A DNA stretch of 41,318 bases, taken from Anaerolineae bacterium. GTDB taxonomy: Bacteria; Chloroflexota; Anaerolineae; Aggregatilineales; Phototrophicaceae. Positions 8,746 to 16,395 of the stretch are shown here, piece after piece. Within the stretch, counting starts at the first letter, position 1; the number at the start of each line of letters is the position of its first letter. The notes under the pieces are model-generated. The model ran no database searches and was not told the DNA's origin. It was given only the letters and a program-made list of their open reading frames with translations. Where the stretch lies: assembly GCA_022824565.1 (NCBI GenBank), contig JAJDZQ010000154.1, forward strand, positions 1-41,318. The letters are read 5' to 3'. The position numbers and the translations under genes are program-made.

Positions 8746-10250
8746 GCCGATTGCGCCTCTGCGCCGCCCAGAGTCGCCAGCTCGATGATTCGTTCTTCAT
8801 CGGCATCTTCGCGCAAGAGCTGGCCCGCCACCCGGCCATCATTCATGACCAGGATGCGGTCGCTCATGCCGATAATCTCTGGCAGTTCGGACGAAATCAT
8901 GATGATGGCGATGCCGCGATCGTTGAGCTGGCGCATCAGCTTGTAGATTTCGAACTTTGCGCCGACATCGACGCCGCGCGTGGGTTCGTCCAGGATGATG
9001 ACAGCCGGCGCAGTTTCCAGCCACTTCGCCAGTACGACCTTCTGTTGATTGCCGCCGCTGAGGTATTGGGTCTCTTGCTCTGGCGAAGTCATGACGATGG
9101 ACAGCCGTTGCTGCGCGTCGGACACGACTCGTTCTTCTCTGGCGCGGCGCACGATGCCCAGCCGGCTTAGGCGCGAGAGGATGGGAATCGTGATATTGAT
9201 GCGCACGGATAAGGCCGTGAATAGGCCCTGCGACTTGCGGTCTTCGGGCACCAGCGCGACCCCGGCGCGAATGGCTTGCGAGGGCGTCTTCCAGTGTGGT
9301 GCCTCCCCGACCAGCCGCACTTCGCCGCGCGTCAAGGGGTCTGCGCCAAATAGCGCGCGCGCCAACTCTGTGCGGCCGCTGCCCACCATGCCAGCGATGC
9401 CCAAGATCTCGCCTGCATGCAGCCGCAAACTGACGCCATCGAGGATGGTGTCTGTCGCGATATCGTCGGCAATAAGCGCCAGATCGCCTTGTTCATGGTC
9501 GGTCTGCGGGAAGATCTCGTCCAGCGAGCGCCCGACCATCAACCTGACCAAGGTGTGGCGGTCCAACTGCCCGATGGGCCGGCTATCGACCACTTCGCCA
9601 TCTTTCAGCACGGTTACTTCGTCGGCGATGCGAAAAACTTCTTCCAGCCGATGCGAAATATAGATGATGGTTACACCCTGCGCTTTCAGGGCAGCGATGA
9701 TGTCAAAGAGCTGGTCGAGCTCGCTGCCAGCCAAGATGGCCGAAGGTTCGTCCATGACGATCAGGTCGGCAGCTTGCGAAAGCGCCTTGGCGATTTCTAC
9801 CAACTGTTGTTGGGCGATTGTCAATTGGCTGACCAGCGAGCGGGTATCCAGCGCCACCCCCAGGCGCGATAGCAGTTGGTCAGAGCGCGCGTGCAGCCGC
9901 CCAAGATCGAGCAGGCCCAGAGAAGTGCGCGGCTCGCGACCCAAGAAGATGTTTTCTGCGACGGACATCTGTGGCACCAGCGCCAATTCCTGATAGATGA
10001 TGCTGATGCCACTAGCGATGACTTCGCCAGTCGAGGCGGAAAGGCGAGGCTGCCCCTTGTAGATGATGTCGCCAGCATCGGCTTTGTATACGCCCGCCAG
10101 GATCTTCATCAGGGTGGACTTGCCGGCGCCATTTTCGCCAACCAGTCCATAGACCAAGCCCGCCTGACAGCGAAAAGACACCTTGTTGAGCGCCTGCACG
10201 CCAGCGAAGGATTTGGAAATGCCGCGCATCTCCAGAATGGGTTTGCTCAT
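8742..10250 (-). CDS. Sugar-type ABC transporter ATP-binding protein (RbsA-like, two ATPase domains)
   Basis: 502 aa with duplicated ATPase domains, as in RbsA/MglA/XylG. N-terminal domain: Walker A GENGAGKST and Walker B IVMDEPSAIL, with a degenerate signature (LTIAQQQLVE). C-terminal domain: relaxed Walker A GMVGSGRTEL, good signature YLSGGNQQKV and Walker B IILDEPTRGVD. I chose the ATG at 10250 (MSKPILEM); a second in-frame ATG lies at 10259. The region just upstream is the G-rich (minus strand) end of repeat R2, which therefore supplies the bases in front of the start codon. It is coupled to the following permease by a 4-base overlap. Confidence 0.94.
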   Translation of the reverse strand: MSKPILEMRGISKSFAGVQALNKVSFRCQAGLVYGLVGENGAGKSTLMKILAGVYKADAGDIIYKGQPRLSASTGEVIASGISIIYQELALVPQMSVAENIFLGREPRTSLGLLDLGRLHARSDQLLSRLGVALDTRSLVSQLTIAQQQLVEIAKALSQAADLIVMDEPSAILAGSELDQLFDIIAALKAQGVTIIYISHRLEEVFRIADEVTVLKDGEVVDSRPIGQLDRHTLVRLMVGRSLDEIFPQTDHEQGDLALIADDIATDTILDGVSLRLHAGEILGIAGMVGSGRTELARALFGADPLTRGEVRLVGEAPHWKTPSQAIRAGVALVPEDRKSQGLFTALSVRINITIPILSRLSRLGIVRRAREERVVSDAQQRLSIVMTSPEQETQYLSGGNQQKVVLAKWLETAPAVIILDEPTRGVDVGAKFEIYKLMRQLNDRGIAIIMISSELPEIIGMSDRILVMNDGRVAGQLLREDADEERIIELATLGGAEAQSA

Positions 10251-10297
10251 TGCCCCCATCCCCCGGCCCCTTCCCCCACTAGGAGGGAAGGAGAGAT
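10251..10297. repeat. Short C/G-rich repeat copy R2
   Basis: It holds CCCCCATCCCCCGGCCCCTT followed by CCCCCACTAGGAGGGAAGG, nearly identical to the start of the copy at 3233. It lies inside the operon, between the binding-protein stop and the ATPase start, abutting the ATPase start codon. Confidence 0.8.
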
Positions 10298-10366
10298 TTG
10301 TCGCGGATGCGTTTCGATAAAGTCCACTCCCAAATGACGACGGACTTGGATTGGCTGCGGGAGCGG

Positions 10367-11524
10367 CTAGCCCTCGTCGTCCATGACTTTGAAGCCCAGT
10401 TCTTCCAGCTTCTCATCGGGCATGGTGATGGGACCATGCACATCGTCGCTCCAGTCTTCGCGGAAGTAGTCGGCACCCTCGACATCGGTGAAAGGCTCGC
10501 TGTTGGGGATGACGCCAGAAAAGTCTATGAAACGCGGGACCGGTTCGCCAGCCAGGATCTGCAGGGCGGCATCAATGCACATGGTGATCATGGCGTTGGG
10601 ATATTGCCAGGCGAGGTATTCGATTTCGTGCTCCAGCGCCAGGCGCAAGAAGCCATTTTGCCACTCGCCGCCACCGATGGGCGGGATAGCCAAGCCCGCA
10701 TCCAGATAGGCGCTGATGATGCCTTGCGACATCTGCGCGCCGCCCGACCAGATTCCGTCAATGTCGTCGCCATATTGCACCAGCCAGGTTTCCATGATGC
10801 CTTTGGCGTCTGCGGGCGACCAGAAGCCAGGCTGCTTGTCCAGCACATTGATGCCCGGGTTGGCGGCGAAGACGGCATCCGCGCCTTCTTCCATGATATC
10901 TGATGTCGTAACGCCGGGGATGCCCGTCATGATGACGATATTGCCTTCGCCATCCAGTTGGTCGACGACATACTGCGCCAGGCTCGCGCCGACCACCCAC
11001 AGGTTCGTGCCGACTTCAGTGACAAAATTGTCGGTTTCGACAGCGCTGGCGCACAAGACCACCGGCACACCCTGCATCATGGCGCGCTCGACCGGGGCAG
11101 ACAAGGCGGCCGCGCCCATGGGCACCAGGATCAGCGCATCGGGCTCTTGCGCCAGCAAGTCTTCGACCTGGGGAACCTGGACATCGGCGCTGGCCTGGGC
11201 ATCGCCATACAGCAGCTCGCTGACGACATCCTCGCCCAAATGATCGACATACCAGTAGGCATGCGCGTCCATCAATGCCGACCAGGCGTTGCTTGTGCCT
11301 TGCGCCGCGAAGGCGATGCGGTAGGGACCATCTTTGGCGAAATCGCTGGTGTCATAGCTTTGGTCGAGGCGAGAAAGCACACTTTGCAGATAGGGCGAGG
11401 CGGCAATCTGCTCTTCGGTGAAATCAAAGCTCATGCCGCTCATATCATCATCTTGCGCCAGCGAAACCGCGCCAACAACAAGCGCCAGCGAGATTGCCAG
11501 CAACAGCGTAAATAGCTTCTTCAT
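10367..11524 (-). CDS. Sugar-type ABC transporter periplasmic substrate-binding protein
   Basis: 385 aa, type I periplasmic binding protein fold. Residues 1-25 form a Sec signal peptide (MKKLFTLLLAISLALVVGAV, then SLAQ before cleavage). The mature part starts with an acidic stretch, then YRIAFAAQGTSNAW, PDALILVPMGAAALSAP and GEGNIVIMTGIPGV, the alternating strand/helix pattern of RbsB-like proteins. The start at 11524 is supported by AAAGGA about 8 bases upstream. It lies between the two permease genes, 129 bases after the first. The ligand is not predictable; ribose-like sugars, sugar alcohols or nucleosides are possible. In that 129-base gap I see TTGACA but no good -10. Confidence 0.88.
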   Translation of the reverse strand: MKKLFTLLLAISLALVVGAVSLAQDDDMSGMSFDFTEEQIAASPYLQSVLSRLDQSYDTSDFAKDGPYRIAFAAQGTSNAWSALMDAHAYWYVDHLGEDVVSELLYGDAQASADVQVPQVEDLLAQEPDALILVPMGAAALSAPVERAMMQGVPVVLCASAVETDNFVTEVGTNLWVVGASLAQYVVDQLDGEGNIVIMTGIPGVTTSDIMEEGADAVFAANPGINVLDKQPGFWSPADAKGIMETWLVQYGDDIDGIWSGGAQMSQGIISAYLDAGLAIPPIGGGEWQNGFLRLALEHEIEYLAWQYPNAMITMCIDAALQILAGEPVPRFIDFSGVIPNSEPFTDVEGADYFREDWSDDVHGPITMPDEKLEELGFKVMDDEG

Positions 11525-11653
11525 GATCTGTTCCTTTCTGTTCCTAAGGGATGCCAACGATGTGCCTTGTACTGTGCAAGCTGTCAATACTGTCGTCTCC
11601 TTTCCACAGATTATGAGCCGGCCTCAACCGCCGGGATTTCCCCGCTTGCCCGG

Positions 11654-12637
11654 TCAGGCATCGGTCGCAGCGACGCTATAGAGCGTTACCGCGCCCAGGA
11701 TGACCAAGCCTTTGATGATGAACTGCACTTCTACATCCAAGCCCAGCAACACGACCATGGTACTGAGGATCTGGATGATGAGCACGCCAGCGATCGTACC
11801 CAGCAAGCCGCCGCGCCCGCCGATGAAAGCAGTGCCGCCCACCACCGCCGCCGCGATGGAATCCAGGTCAAGCCCGCTGCCAATGAACCGATCGACATAG
11901 AGCACATAGCCCGTCAGCACGACGCCCGATACCACCGCGAAGAGGCTGCCCAGCACATAAACGGAGATGCGGATGGCGTCAACGGAGATGCCCGATAGGC
12001 GCGCCGCTTCGATATTGCTGCCTACGGCATAGACCCGGCGTCCATAGCTCGTGCCGCGCAGCACAAAGATGAAAATGGCATTCAGCCCCAGCCACAGCGC
12101 CAAGGGCACAGACAGCACAAACCACGATTGATTCACGATGCCCAATGCCTCGGGCACGAATCCACCCGGCACGCCGCGTGTATAGGCTTGTGTCGCGCCT
12201 TTGACCAACACCAGCATGCCCAACGTGGCGACAAAAGGCGGGACGCGCCGCTTGGTCACCAGCAGGCCATTGCCCAAGCCCACCAGCGCGCCCAGAGCCA
12301 GCGCGGTCAAGATGGCGGGCACGATCATCTCGTTGCGGCCGTTGCCCACTTCGGCCACGACAACCGAAGTCATGATGAAGATGCCGCCGACCGACAGATC
12401 CAAGCCCGCCACCAGCAGCACCATAGTCTGCCCGATGGCCACGATGCCCAACTGCGCTGCCTGGCGCATGACCACGGCGATGGTTTCGACCGCGAAGAGC
12501 TTGGGAGTCAACACCGCCGCCACCAACAGCAAGATCGCCAGCGCGATATAGACGCCAAAGTCAGCCACGAACTTGCGCAGCCGCCAGCGATTATCTCGAG
12601 AAAGAGCCAAGCCCGATTTGCGCTTTGCCAGTACCAT
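11654..12637 (-). CDS. Sugar-type ABC transporter permease (RbsC-like), second of two
   Basis: 327 aa, CUT2 permease family with about 8-10 membrane segments. It contains IGQTMVLLVAGLDLSVGGIF and, later, GSGLDLDSIAAAVVGGTAFIGG, matching the same landmarks as the other permease in the operon, but the two are clearly diverged. The start is 18 bases after the stop of the PNPOx-like gene, so it is cotranscribed with it. Two non-identical permeases with one double-domain ATPase and one binding protein make a complete importer, as in Lsr or rhamnose systems. Confidence 0.93.
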   Translation of the reverse strand: MVLAKRKSGLALSRDNRWRLRKFVADFGVYIALAILLLVAAVLTPKLFAVETIAVVMRQAAQLGIVAIGQTMVLLVAGLDLSVGGIFIMTSVVVAEVGNGRNEMIVPAILTALALGALVGLGNGLLVTKRRVPPFVATLGMLVLVKGATQAYTRGVPGGFVPEALGIVNQSWFVLSVPLALWLGLNAIFIFVLRGTSYGRRVYAVGSNIEAARLSGISVDAIRISVYVLGSLFAVVSGVVLTGYVLYVDRFIGSGLDLDSIAAAVVGGTAFIGGRGGLLGTIAGVLIIQILSTMVVLLGLDVEVQFIIKGLVILGAVTLYSVAATDA

Positions 12638-12655
12638 CAGCGCTATACCCAGCAG

Positions 12656-13147
12656 CTATTCATCCAGGTACTTCGCCGCCCACTCCACGCCTTCCCAAGA
12701 AATCGTCTTTTCGGGGACGATCTTGACCAGGTAACGCGGACGCACGCGCGAGGGCTCGAGGTATTCGGGTCCGCGCTCGCCCAGATAACGCACAGCCATG
12801 CGCCGGGCGATCTCCAACCATTCGCCATGCATCAGCGCCGGACCTGCGACGATCTCTGCGCCGCCACGAAAGAGCACGCGCGTATAGGGGCTGCTATCTT
12901 TGGCGCAAGAAACCGAACAGCGGGGGAAGCGGATGAGGTGCCGGGCGAAGATGGTCTTTGCCCGCGGGATGACCCACATGGCCTCGCCGTCCCATTCTTG
13001 CCAGACTGGCGTCACATAGGGATCGCCTTGGCTGTCGACGGTGGCGATGCGCGCGACCACCGGTCCATCAAGAAACTCTTGCAACTCATCAGCATAGAGG
13101 GCGCGCATCTTGCCCATCCATTCAGGATATTTTCGTGCTTCGCTCAT
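12656..13147 (-). CDS. Pyridoxamine 5'-phosphate oxidase-like flavin/F420-binding protein
   Basis: 163 aa, split beta-barrel fold of the PNPOx-like superfamily: EFLDGPVVARIATVDSQG, then DPYVTPVWQEWDGEAMWV and LIRFPRCSVSCAKD follow the usual strand order. Members bind FMN or F420 and many are not true PdxH. I chose the ATG at 13147 (MSEARK), with AAGGA about 7 bases upstream; an ATG directly before it at 13150 is also possible. It is the first gene of the minus-strand transporter operon. Because pdxS and several PLP enzymes lie nearby a B6 link is tempting, but full PdxH signatures are not evident. Confidence 0.75.
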   Translation of the reverse strand: MSEARKYPEWMGKMRALYADELQEFLDGPVVARIATVDSQGDPYVTPVWQEWDGEAMWVIPRAKTIFARHLIRFPRCSVSCAKDSSPYTRVLFRGGAEIVAGPALMHGEWLEIARRMAVRYLGERGPEYLEPSRVRPRYLVKIVPEKTISWEGVEWAAKYLDE

Positions 13148-13282
13148 CATCTGTCCTTCCTGCAAGCTTCGTATTTTGCCAGTTCAACATAGTCGCGTGC
13201 TGCAGCGCCGCTTCGGCAAAAAGTATAACCAAAATCAGCTCGCTTGCCAAAATGCGCGGGATTTGAGGCAGTGGTGATTTTG

Positions 13283-13575
13283 TGGATATGTCACCATTGC
13301 GCCCCCACCCCAAACCCCTCCCCCATAGAGACCTGAGGACAGGCCAGGTTTTTCTACCCCATCCCCGGCCCTTCCCCATATCAATGGAGAAGGGTGACTC
13401 GTCGATTACCCTGTGCGGTCATTGCTAATCTGTAAGAAATCGTACATCCGTATTCACCTGCTCTGAATGCGCTCCCCCTCCCTGATGCTTCGGGGAGGGG
13501 GTTGGGGGGTGGGGTAGCCCCTCCCCAACAGGTAGGAGAGGGTAGCCAGAGCCTGCTTCTCCCTGACCTGTCGGG
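13283..13575. repeat. Composite C/G-rich repeat copy R3 (core on the minus strand)
   Basis: It fills most of the 497-base gap between the divergent PNPOx-like and PhyH genes. Read on the minus strand it contains the block order shared with the copies at 23640, 27260 and 41145: GAAGCATCAGGGAGGGGGAG, a middle segment with GATTTCTTACAGATTAGCAA and TCGACGAGTC, hairpin CTTCTCCATTGATATGGGGA, then GGGATGGGGTAGAAA and CTGTCCTCAG. Flanking C-rich blocks extend it on both sides. I see no gene in the rest of the gap. Confidence 0.88.
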
Positions 13576-13644
13576 GTGATCTTGCCCGCAGGCGTATTTG
13601 GCGATATGTTTGGCAAAAAGCAATCATGCGCAGAGGTGGCGGAA

Positions 13645-14508
13645 ATGAATGAGTTGGAACTTCAGCAATATCTTTTTGATTTGCAGGGCTATGTGGTCAT
13701 CGAAAATGCGCTGAGCCAGGCAGAAGTGGCCGACATCAATCGGCTGATTGACGCGCAGAATCTGCCGCCGCCCGGTGAATCGCCCCGTTTTGGCAGCGCG
13801 CCGACCATCGCGTCATCCATGATCATGCCGGACAACTTCCCCGAAAGCCGCATGAAAGCAGACCGGGACGCGCCGGTGGGGGCTGGCTTCTTGGAATGGG
13901 GGCAAGCATTCTGCGACCTGCTCGACCACCCGGCAATCATGCCCGTACTTCGTCTGCGCCTGGGCGACTGCTTCCGACTCGATCGCCTGTACGGGATGCT
14001 TATGCGCCAAGGCATGGGCTATGGCGAACTGCATGCCGATTATGGCGCGTCTGCCCCGCAATCAAACATGCAGCCGGGCGAGTATTACGCTTTCCGCAGC
14101 AACCAGATTTATGAAGGCTTCATCGTGGTCGCCTGGGCGCTCACCGACGCGGGAGCCGAGCACGGTGGCTTCTGCTGCATCCCTGGCAGCCACAAGAGTC
14201 ATTACCGTCTGCCCCGGCACATCGCCGATACCTTTGAAGACTCGCCACATGTCGCCATCCCGAAGCTGCCAGCTGGCTCTGTGATCCTGTTTAGCGAATC
14301 GCTCACGCATGGTACCGCCTTGTGGCGCGCCAGCCACGAAAGACGTGTTCTGCTCTATAAGTATTGCGTCTCGTCCCTGGCCTGGACGTCAAAACGGGTC
14401 GAGCCGCCGGTCAGCAGCGAGCTTACACCCAGGCAAAAGATTCTACTGCGCGAGCCAGGCGACCCGCTGCGCCACTTTCCATCGCTCTTCGCAGAGGCTG
14501 CGGTCTGA
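13645..14508 (+). CDS. Phytanoyl-CoA dioxygenase (PhyH) family Fe(II)/2-oxoglutarate oxygenase
   Basis: 287 aa. The iron facial triad is visible: H130-x-D132 in GELHADYGA and the distal H222 in SLTHGTALW. A downstream arginine in SHERRVLLYKY could bind 2-oxoglutarate. WALTDAGAEHGGFCCIPGSHK is a typical PhyH segment. The start at 13645 (MNELELQQ) is supported by GAGGT 7 bases upstream; the reading frame is open farther upstream into the repeat, but that part looks non-coding. The substrate is unknown; the family hydroxylates lipids, halogenated or small natural products. It stands alone, divergent from the transporter operon. Confidence 0.9.
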   Translation: MNELELQQYLFDLQGYVVIENALSQAEVADINRLIDAQNLPPPGESPRFGSAPTIASSMIMPDNFPESRMKADRDAPVGAGFLEWGQAFCDLLDHPAIMPVLRLRLGDCFRLDRLYGMLMRQGMGYGELHADYGASAPQSNMQPGEYYAFRSNQIYEGFIVVAWALTDAGAEHGGFCCIPGSHKSHYRLPRHIADTFEDSPHVAIPKLPAGSVILFSESLTHGTALWRASHERRVLLYKYCVSSLAWTSKRVEPPVSSELTPRQKILLREPGDPLRHFPSLFAEAAV

Positions 14509-14644
14509 GGGCTGTTGCTCTTCTGCCCCCAATCCATAATTCGTCTCTACGCAGGCGCTCGTACACATTCTAGGCGGGCAGAACAGCCAAATCGCTGGCT
14601 AGGCGGCAGCGCAACGAAGCAGGCAGTTGTCACCAAACAGGGCA

Positions 14645-14673
14645 TTGCCGCCTATCGCCCCATCTGCTACACT
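14645..14673 (+). promoter_or_regulatory. Putative promoter of the rpsB-tsf cluster
   Basis: TTGCCG (14645-14650), a 17-base spacer and TACACT (14668-14673), about 130 bases before rpsB. The leader that follows contains the 10-base palindrome CCGCTAGCGG (14732-14741) and a strong GGAGG (14754-14758). The rest of the gap after the PhyH gene shows nothing else I recognise. Confidence 0.45.
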
Positions 14674-14803
14674 GCCGCGCGGCGCTTTTCGCCAACAAAT
14701 TCCACACATCAGGACTCTCGGTGGGTGTTGTCCGCTAGCGGCGGATTTGCACCGGAGGATGAATGATGTGCGAGCCTAAAACACCACCAACAGGAGTATC
14801 CTT

Positions 14804-15676
14804 ATGCCTTCAGCAGTACGAATGCGAACTTTGCTCGAAACCGGCGTGCACTTCGGGCATCGCACCAACAAGTGGAATCCCAAGATGGACGAGTTCATCT
14901 TCACGCATCGCAACGGGATCCACATCATCGACTTGCAGATTACGCTCCGCAACCTGCACAGCTTTCATGACATGATAGCCAATATGGTAGCGGGCGGCGG
15001 CAATGTGCTTTTCGTCGGCACCAAACGTCAGGCGCAGGAGATCGTCCAGCGCGAAGCCACTCGTTGTGGCATGCCCTATATCAATTATCGCTGGCTGGGC
15101 GGCACATTAACCAACTGGAAAACCATCCGCAGCCGCATTGACACCCTAAAGCAGTTGGAAAAGCGGCGCGATGCCGGCGAATTTGACCGGCTGACCAAGA
15201 AAGAAGGCCTGGTCTTGCAGCGCAAAATTGCCAAGTTGCAGTTGCGCCTGGGTGGCATCCGCGAGATGAAGAGCACACCCGAATTGCTGGTCGTCGTCGA
15301 TGCCGAACGCGAGCATACGGCGGTCAAAGAAGCCAACATTCTCAAGATCCCCGTGCTGGCTCTCGTCGATACCAATGCCAATCCCGACCTGGTCGACCAT
15401 ATTCTGCCCGCCAACGATGATGCCATGCGCTCCATCCGCCTGTTGATCGGCGCGTTGGCAGATGCGGTGATGGAAGGGCACAACCTGCGTCAATCGGCCG
15501 GTATCGAGGACGACGAAGCGCAACAGGTCGCCGATGTCTATGATGACGACCTTTCTGATGAAGAGTTGCTGGGCGAATCGACCCTGGCGAAGTTGCGAGA
15601 TTCCAGCCTGTTTGACGATGGCGAAGACGCAGCGAGCGCAGAAGCAGCCAGCGAAGAACCAGCCAGCCAGACCTAA
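14804..15676 (+). CDS. rpsB: 30S ribosomal protein S2
   Basis: 290 aa. The N-terminal landmarks of S2 are plain: LLETGVHFGHRTNKWNPKM, NVLFVGTKRQAQEIV, YINYRWLGGTLTNWKTI and the C-terminal VPV-type segment ILKIPVLALVDTNANPDLVD. Residues after about 230 form an acidic, alanine-rich tail (many Asp/Glu) beyond the 241-residue E. coli length. AGGAG lies about 8 bases before the ATG. It is followed by tsf after 66 bases, the usual order. Confidence 0.98.
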   Translation: MPSAVRMRTLLETGVHFGHRTNKWNPKMDEFIFTHRNGIHIIDLQITLRNLHSFHDMIANMVAGGGNVLFVGTKRQAQEIVQREATRCGMPYINYRWLGGTLTNWKTIRSRIDTLKQLEKRRDAGEFDRLTKKEGLVLQRKIAKLQLRLGGIREMKSTPELLVVVDAEREHTAVKEANILKIPVLALVDTNANPDLVDHILPANDDAMRSIRLLIGALADAVMEGHNLRQSAGIEDDEAQQVADVYDDDLSDEELLGESTLAKLRDSSLFDDGEDAASAEAASEEPASQT

Positions 15677-15742
15677 GCCAGCCGTTCATCGGCATGGGAA
15701 CAGACAAGACAAGACGAGCGAACGAGGGAGACATACGTTGAA

Positions 15743-16348
15743 ATGGCAGTAACGGCAAAGCAAGTCAAGCAACTGCGAGACAAAACCGGTGCCGGACCAC
15801 TGGATTGCAAGAATGCGCTGGTCATGCACGACGGCGATATTGACGCGGCGGCCGCATTCTTGCGCGAAAAAGCGCTGAAAGACGGCATCAAGCTGCAGGG
15901 CAAGGGACGCAGCGCCAACGAAGGGGTCATCGGCAATTATGTGCACTTTGACAATCGGCTGGCTGTCATCGTGGAGGTCAATTGCGAGACAGATTTCGTA
16001 GCCGCCACCGCGCCATTTAAATCCTTCGCCAAAGATATCGCCATGCATATCGCCAACATGAACCCGCGCTATGTGCGGCGCGAGGATGTGCCTGCCGATG
16101 TGGTCGCGGCAGAAAAGGGTATCCAGCTAGAGCGCGCGCTGGACGAGGGCAAACCACCGCATATCGCCGACAAGATCGTCGCTGGCAGAATGAACAAATG
16201 GTACGAAGAGTTCGTTTTGCTCGAGCAAGACTTTATCAAGGACGATGACAAAACAGTCAGCCAGGTTCTGCAAGAGACGGTTGCCGAGGTGGGCGAGACC
16301 ATCAACATCGGCCGCTTCCAGCGCTTTGCCATCGGCAGCGACAACTAA
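15743..16348 (+). CDS. tsf: Translation elongation factor Ts
   Basis: 201 aa, the GDP/GTP exchange factor for EF-Tu. The N-terminal UBA-like module KQVKQLRDKTGAGPLDCKNAL and the EF-Tu-contacting core (VNCETDFVA) are present. It is short compared with the 283-residue E. coli protein and similar to the compact form known in Thermus and Chloroflexota, so this is not a truncation. The C-terminal EF-Ts signature VAEVGETINIGRFQRF is intact. It is followed after 47 bases by the MerB-like gene in the same direction. Confidence 0.97.
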   Translation: MAVTAKQVKQLRDKTGAGPLDCKNALVMHDGDIDAAAAFLREKALKDGIKLQGKGRSANEGVIGNYVHFDNRLAVIVEVNCETDFVAATAPFKSFAKDIAMHIANMNPRYVRREDVPADVVAAEKGIQLERALDEGKPPHIADKIVAGRMNKWYEEFVLLEQDFIKDDDKTVSQVLQETVAEVGETINIGRFQRFAIGSDN

Positions 16349-16395
16349 GCGCGCAGCCAGCCGATAGTCGAGCAAATAGCCCAGCTGGCTGGCGT

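Noticed and set aside
12656..13147. Calling the PNPOx-like gene pdxH
   Set aside because: It is short and lacks recognisable full PdxH signatures; many members of this fold are F420- or FMN-dependent proteins with other roles.
13576..13644. Longer start for the PhyH gene
   Set aside because: The upstream part is repeat-derived or non-coding, and a good ribosome-binding site lies before 13645.
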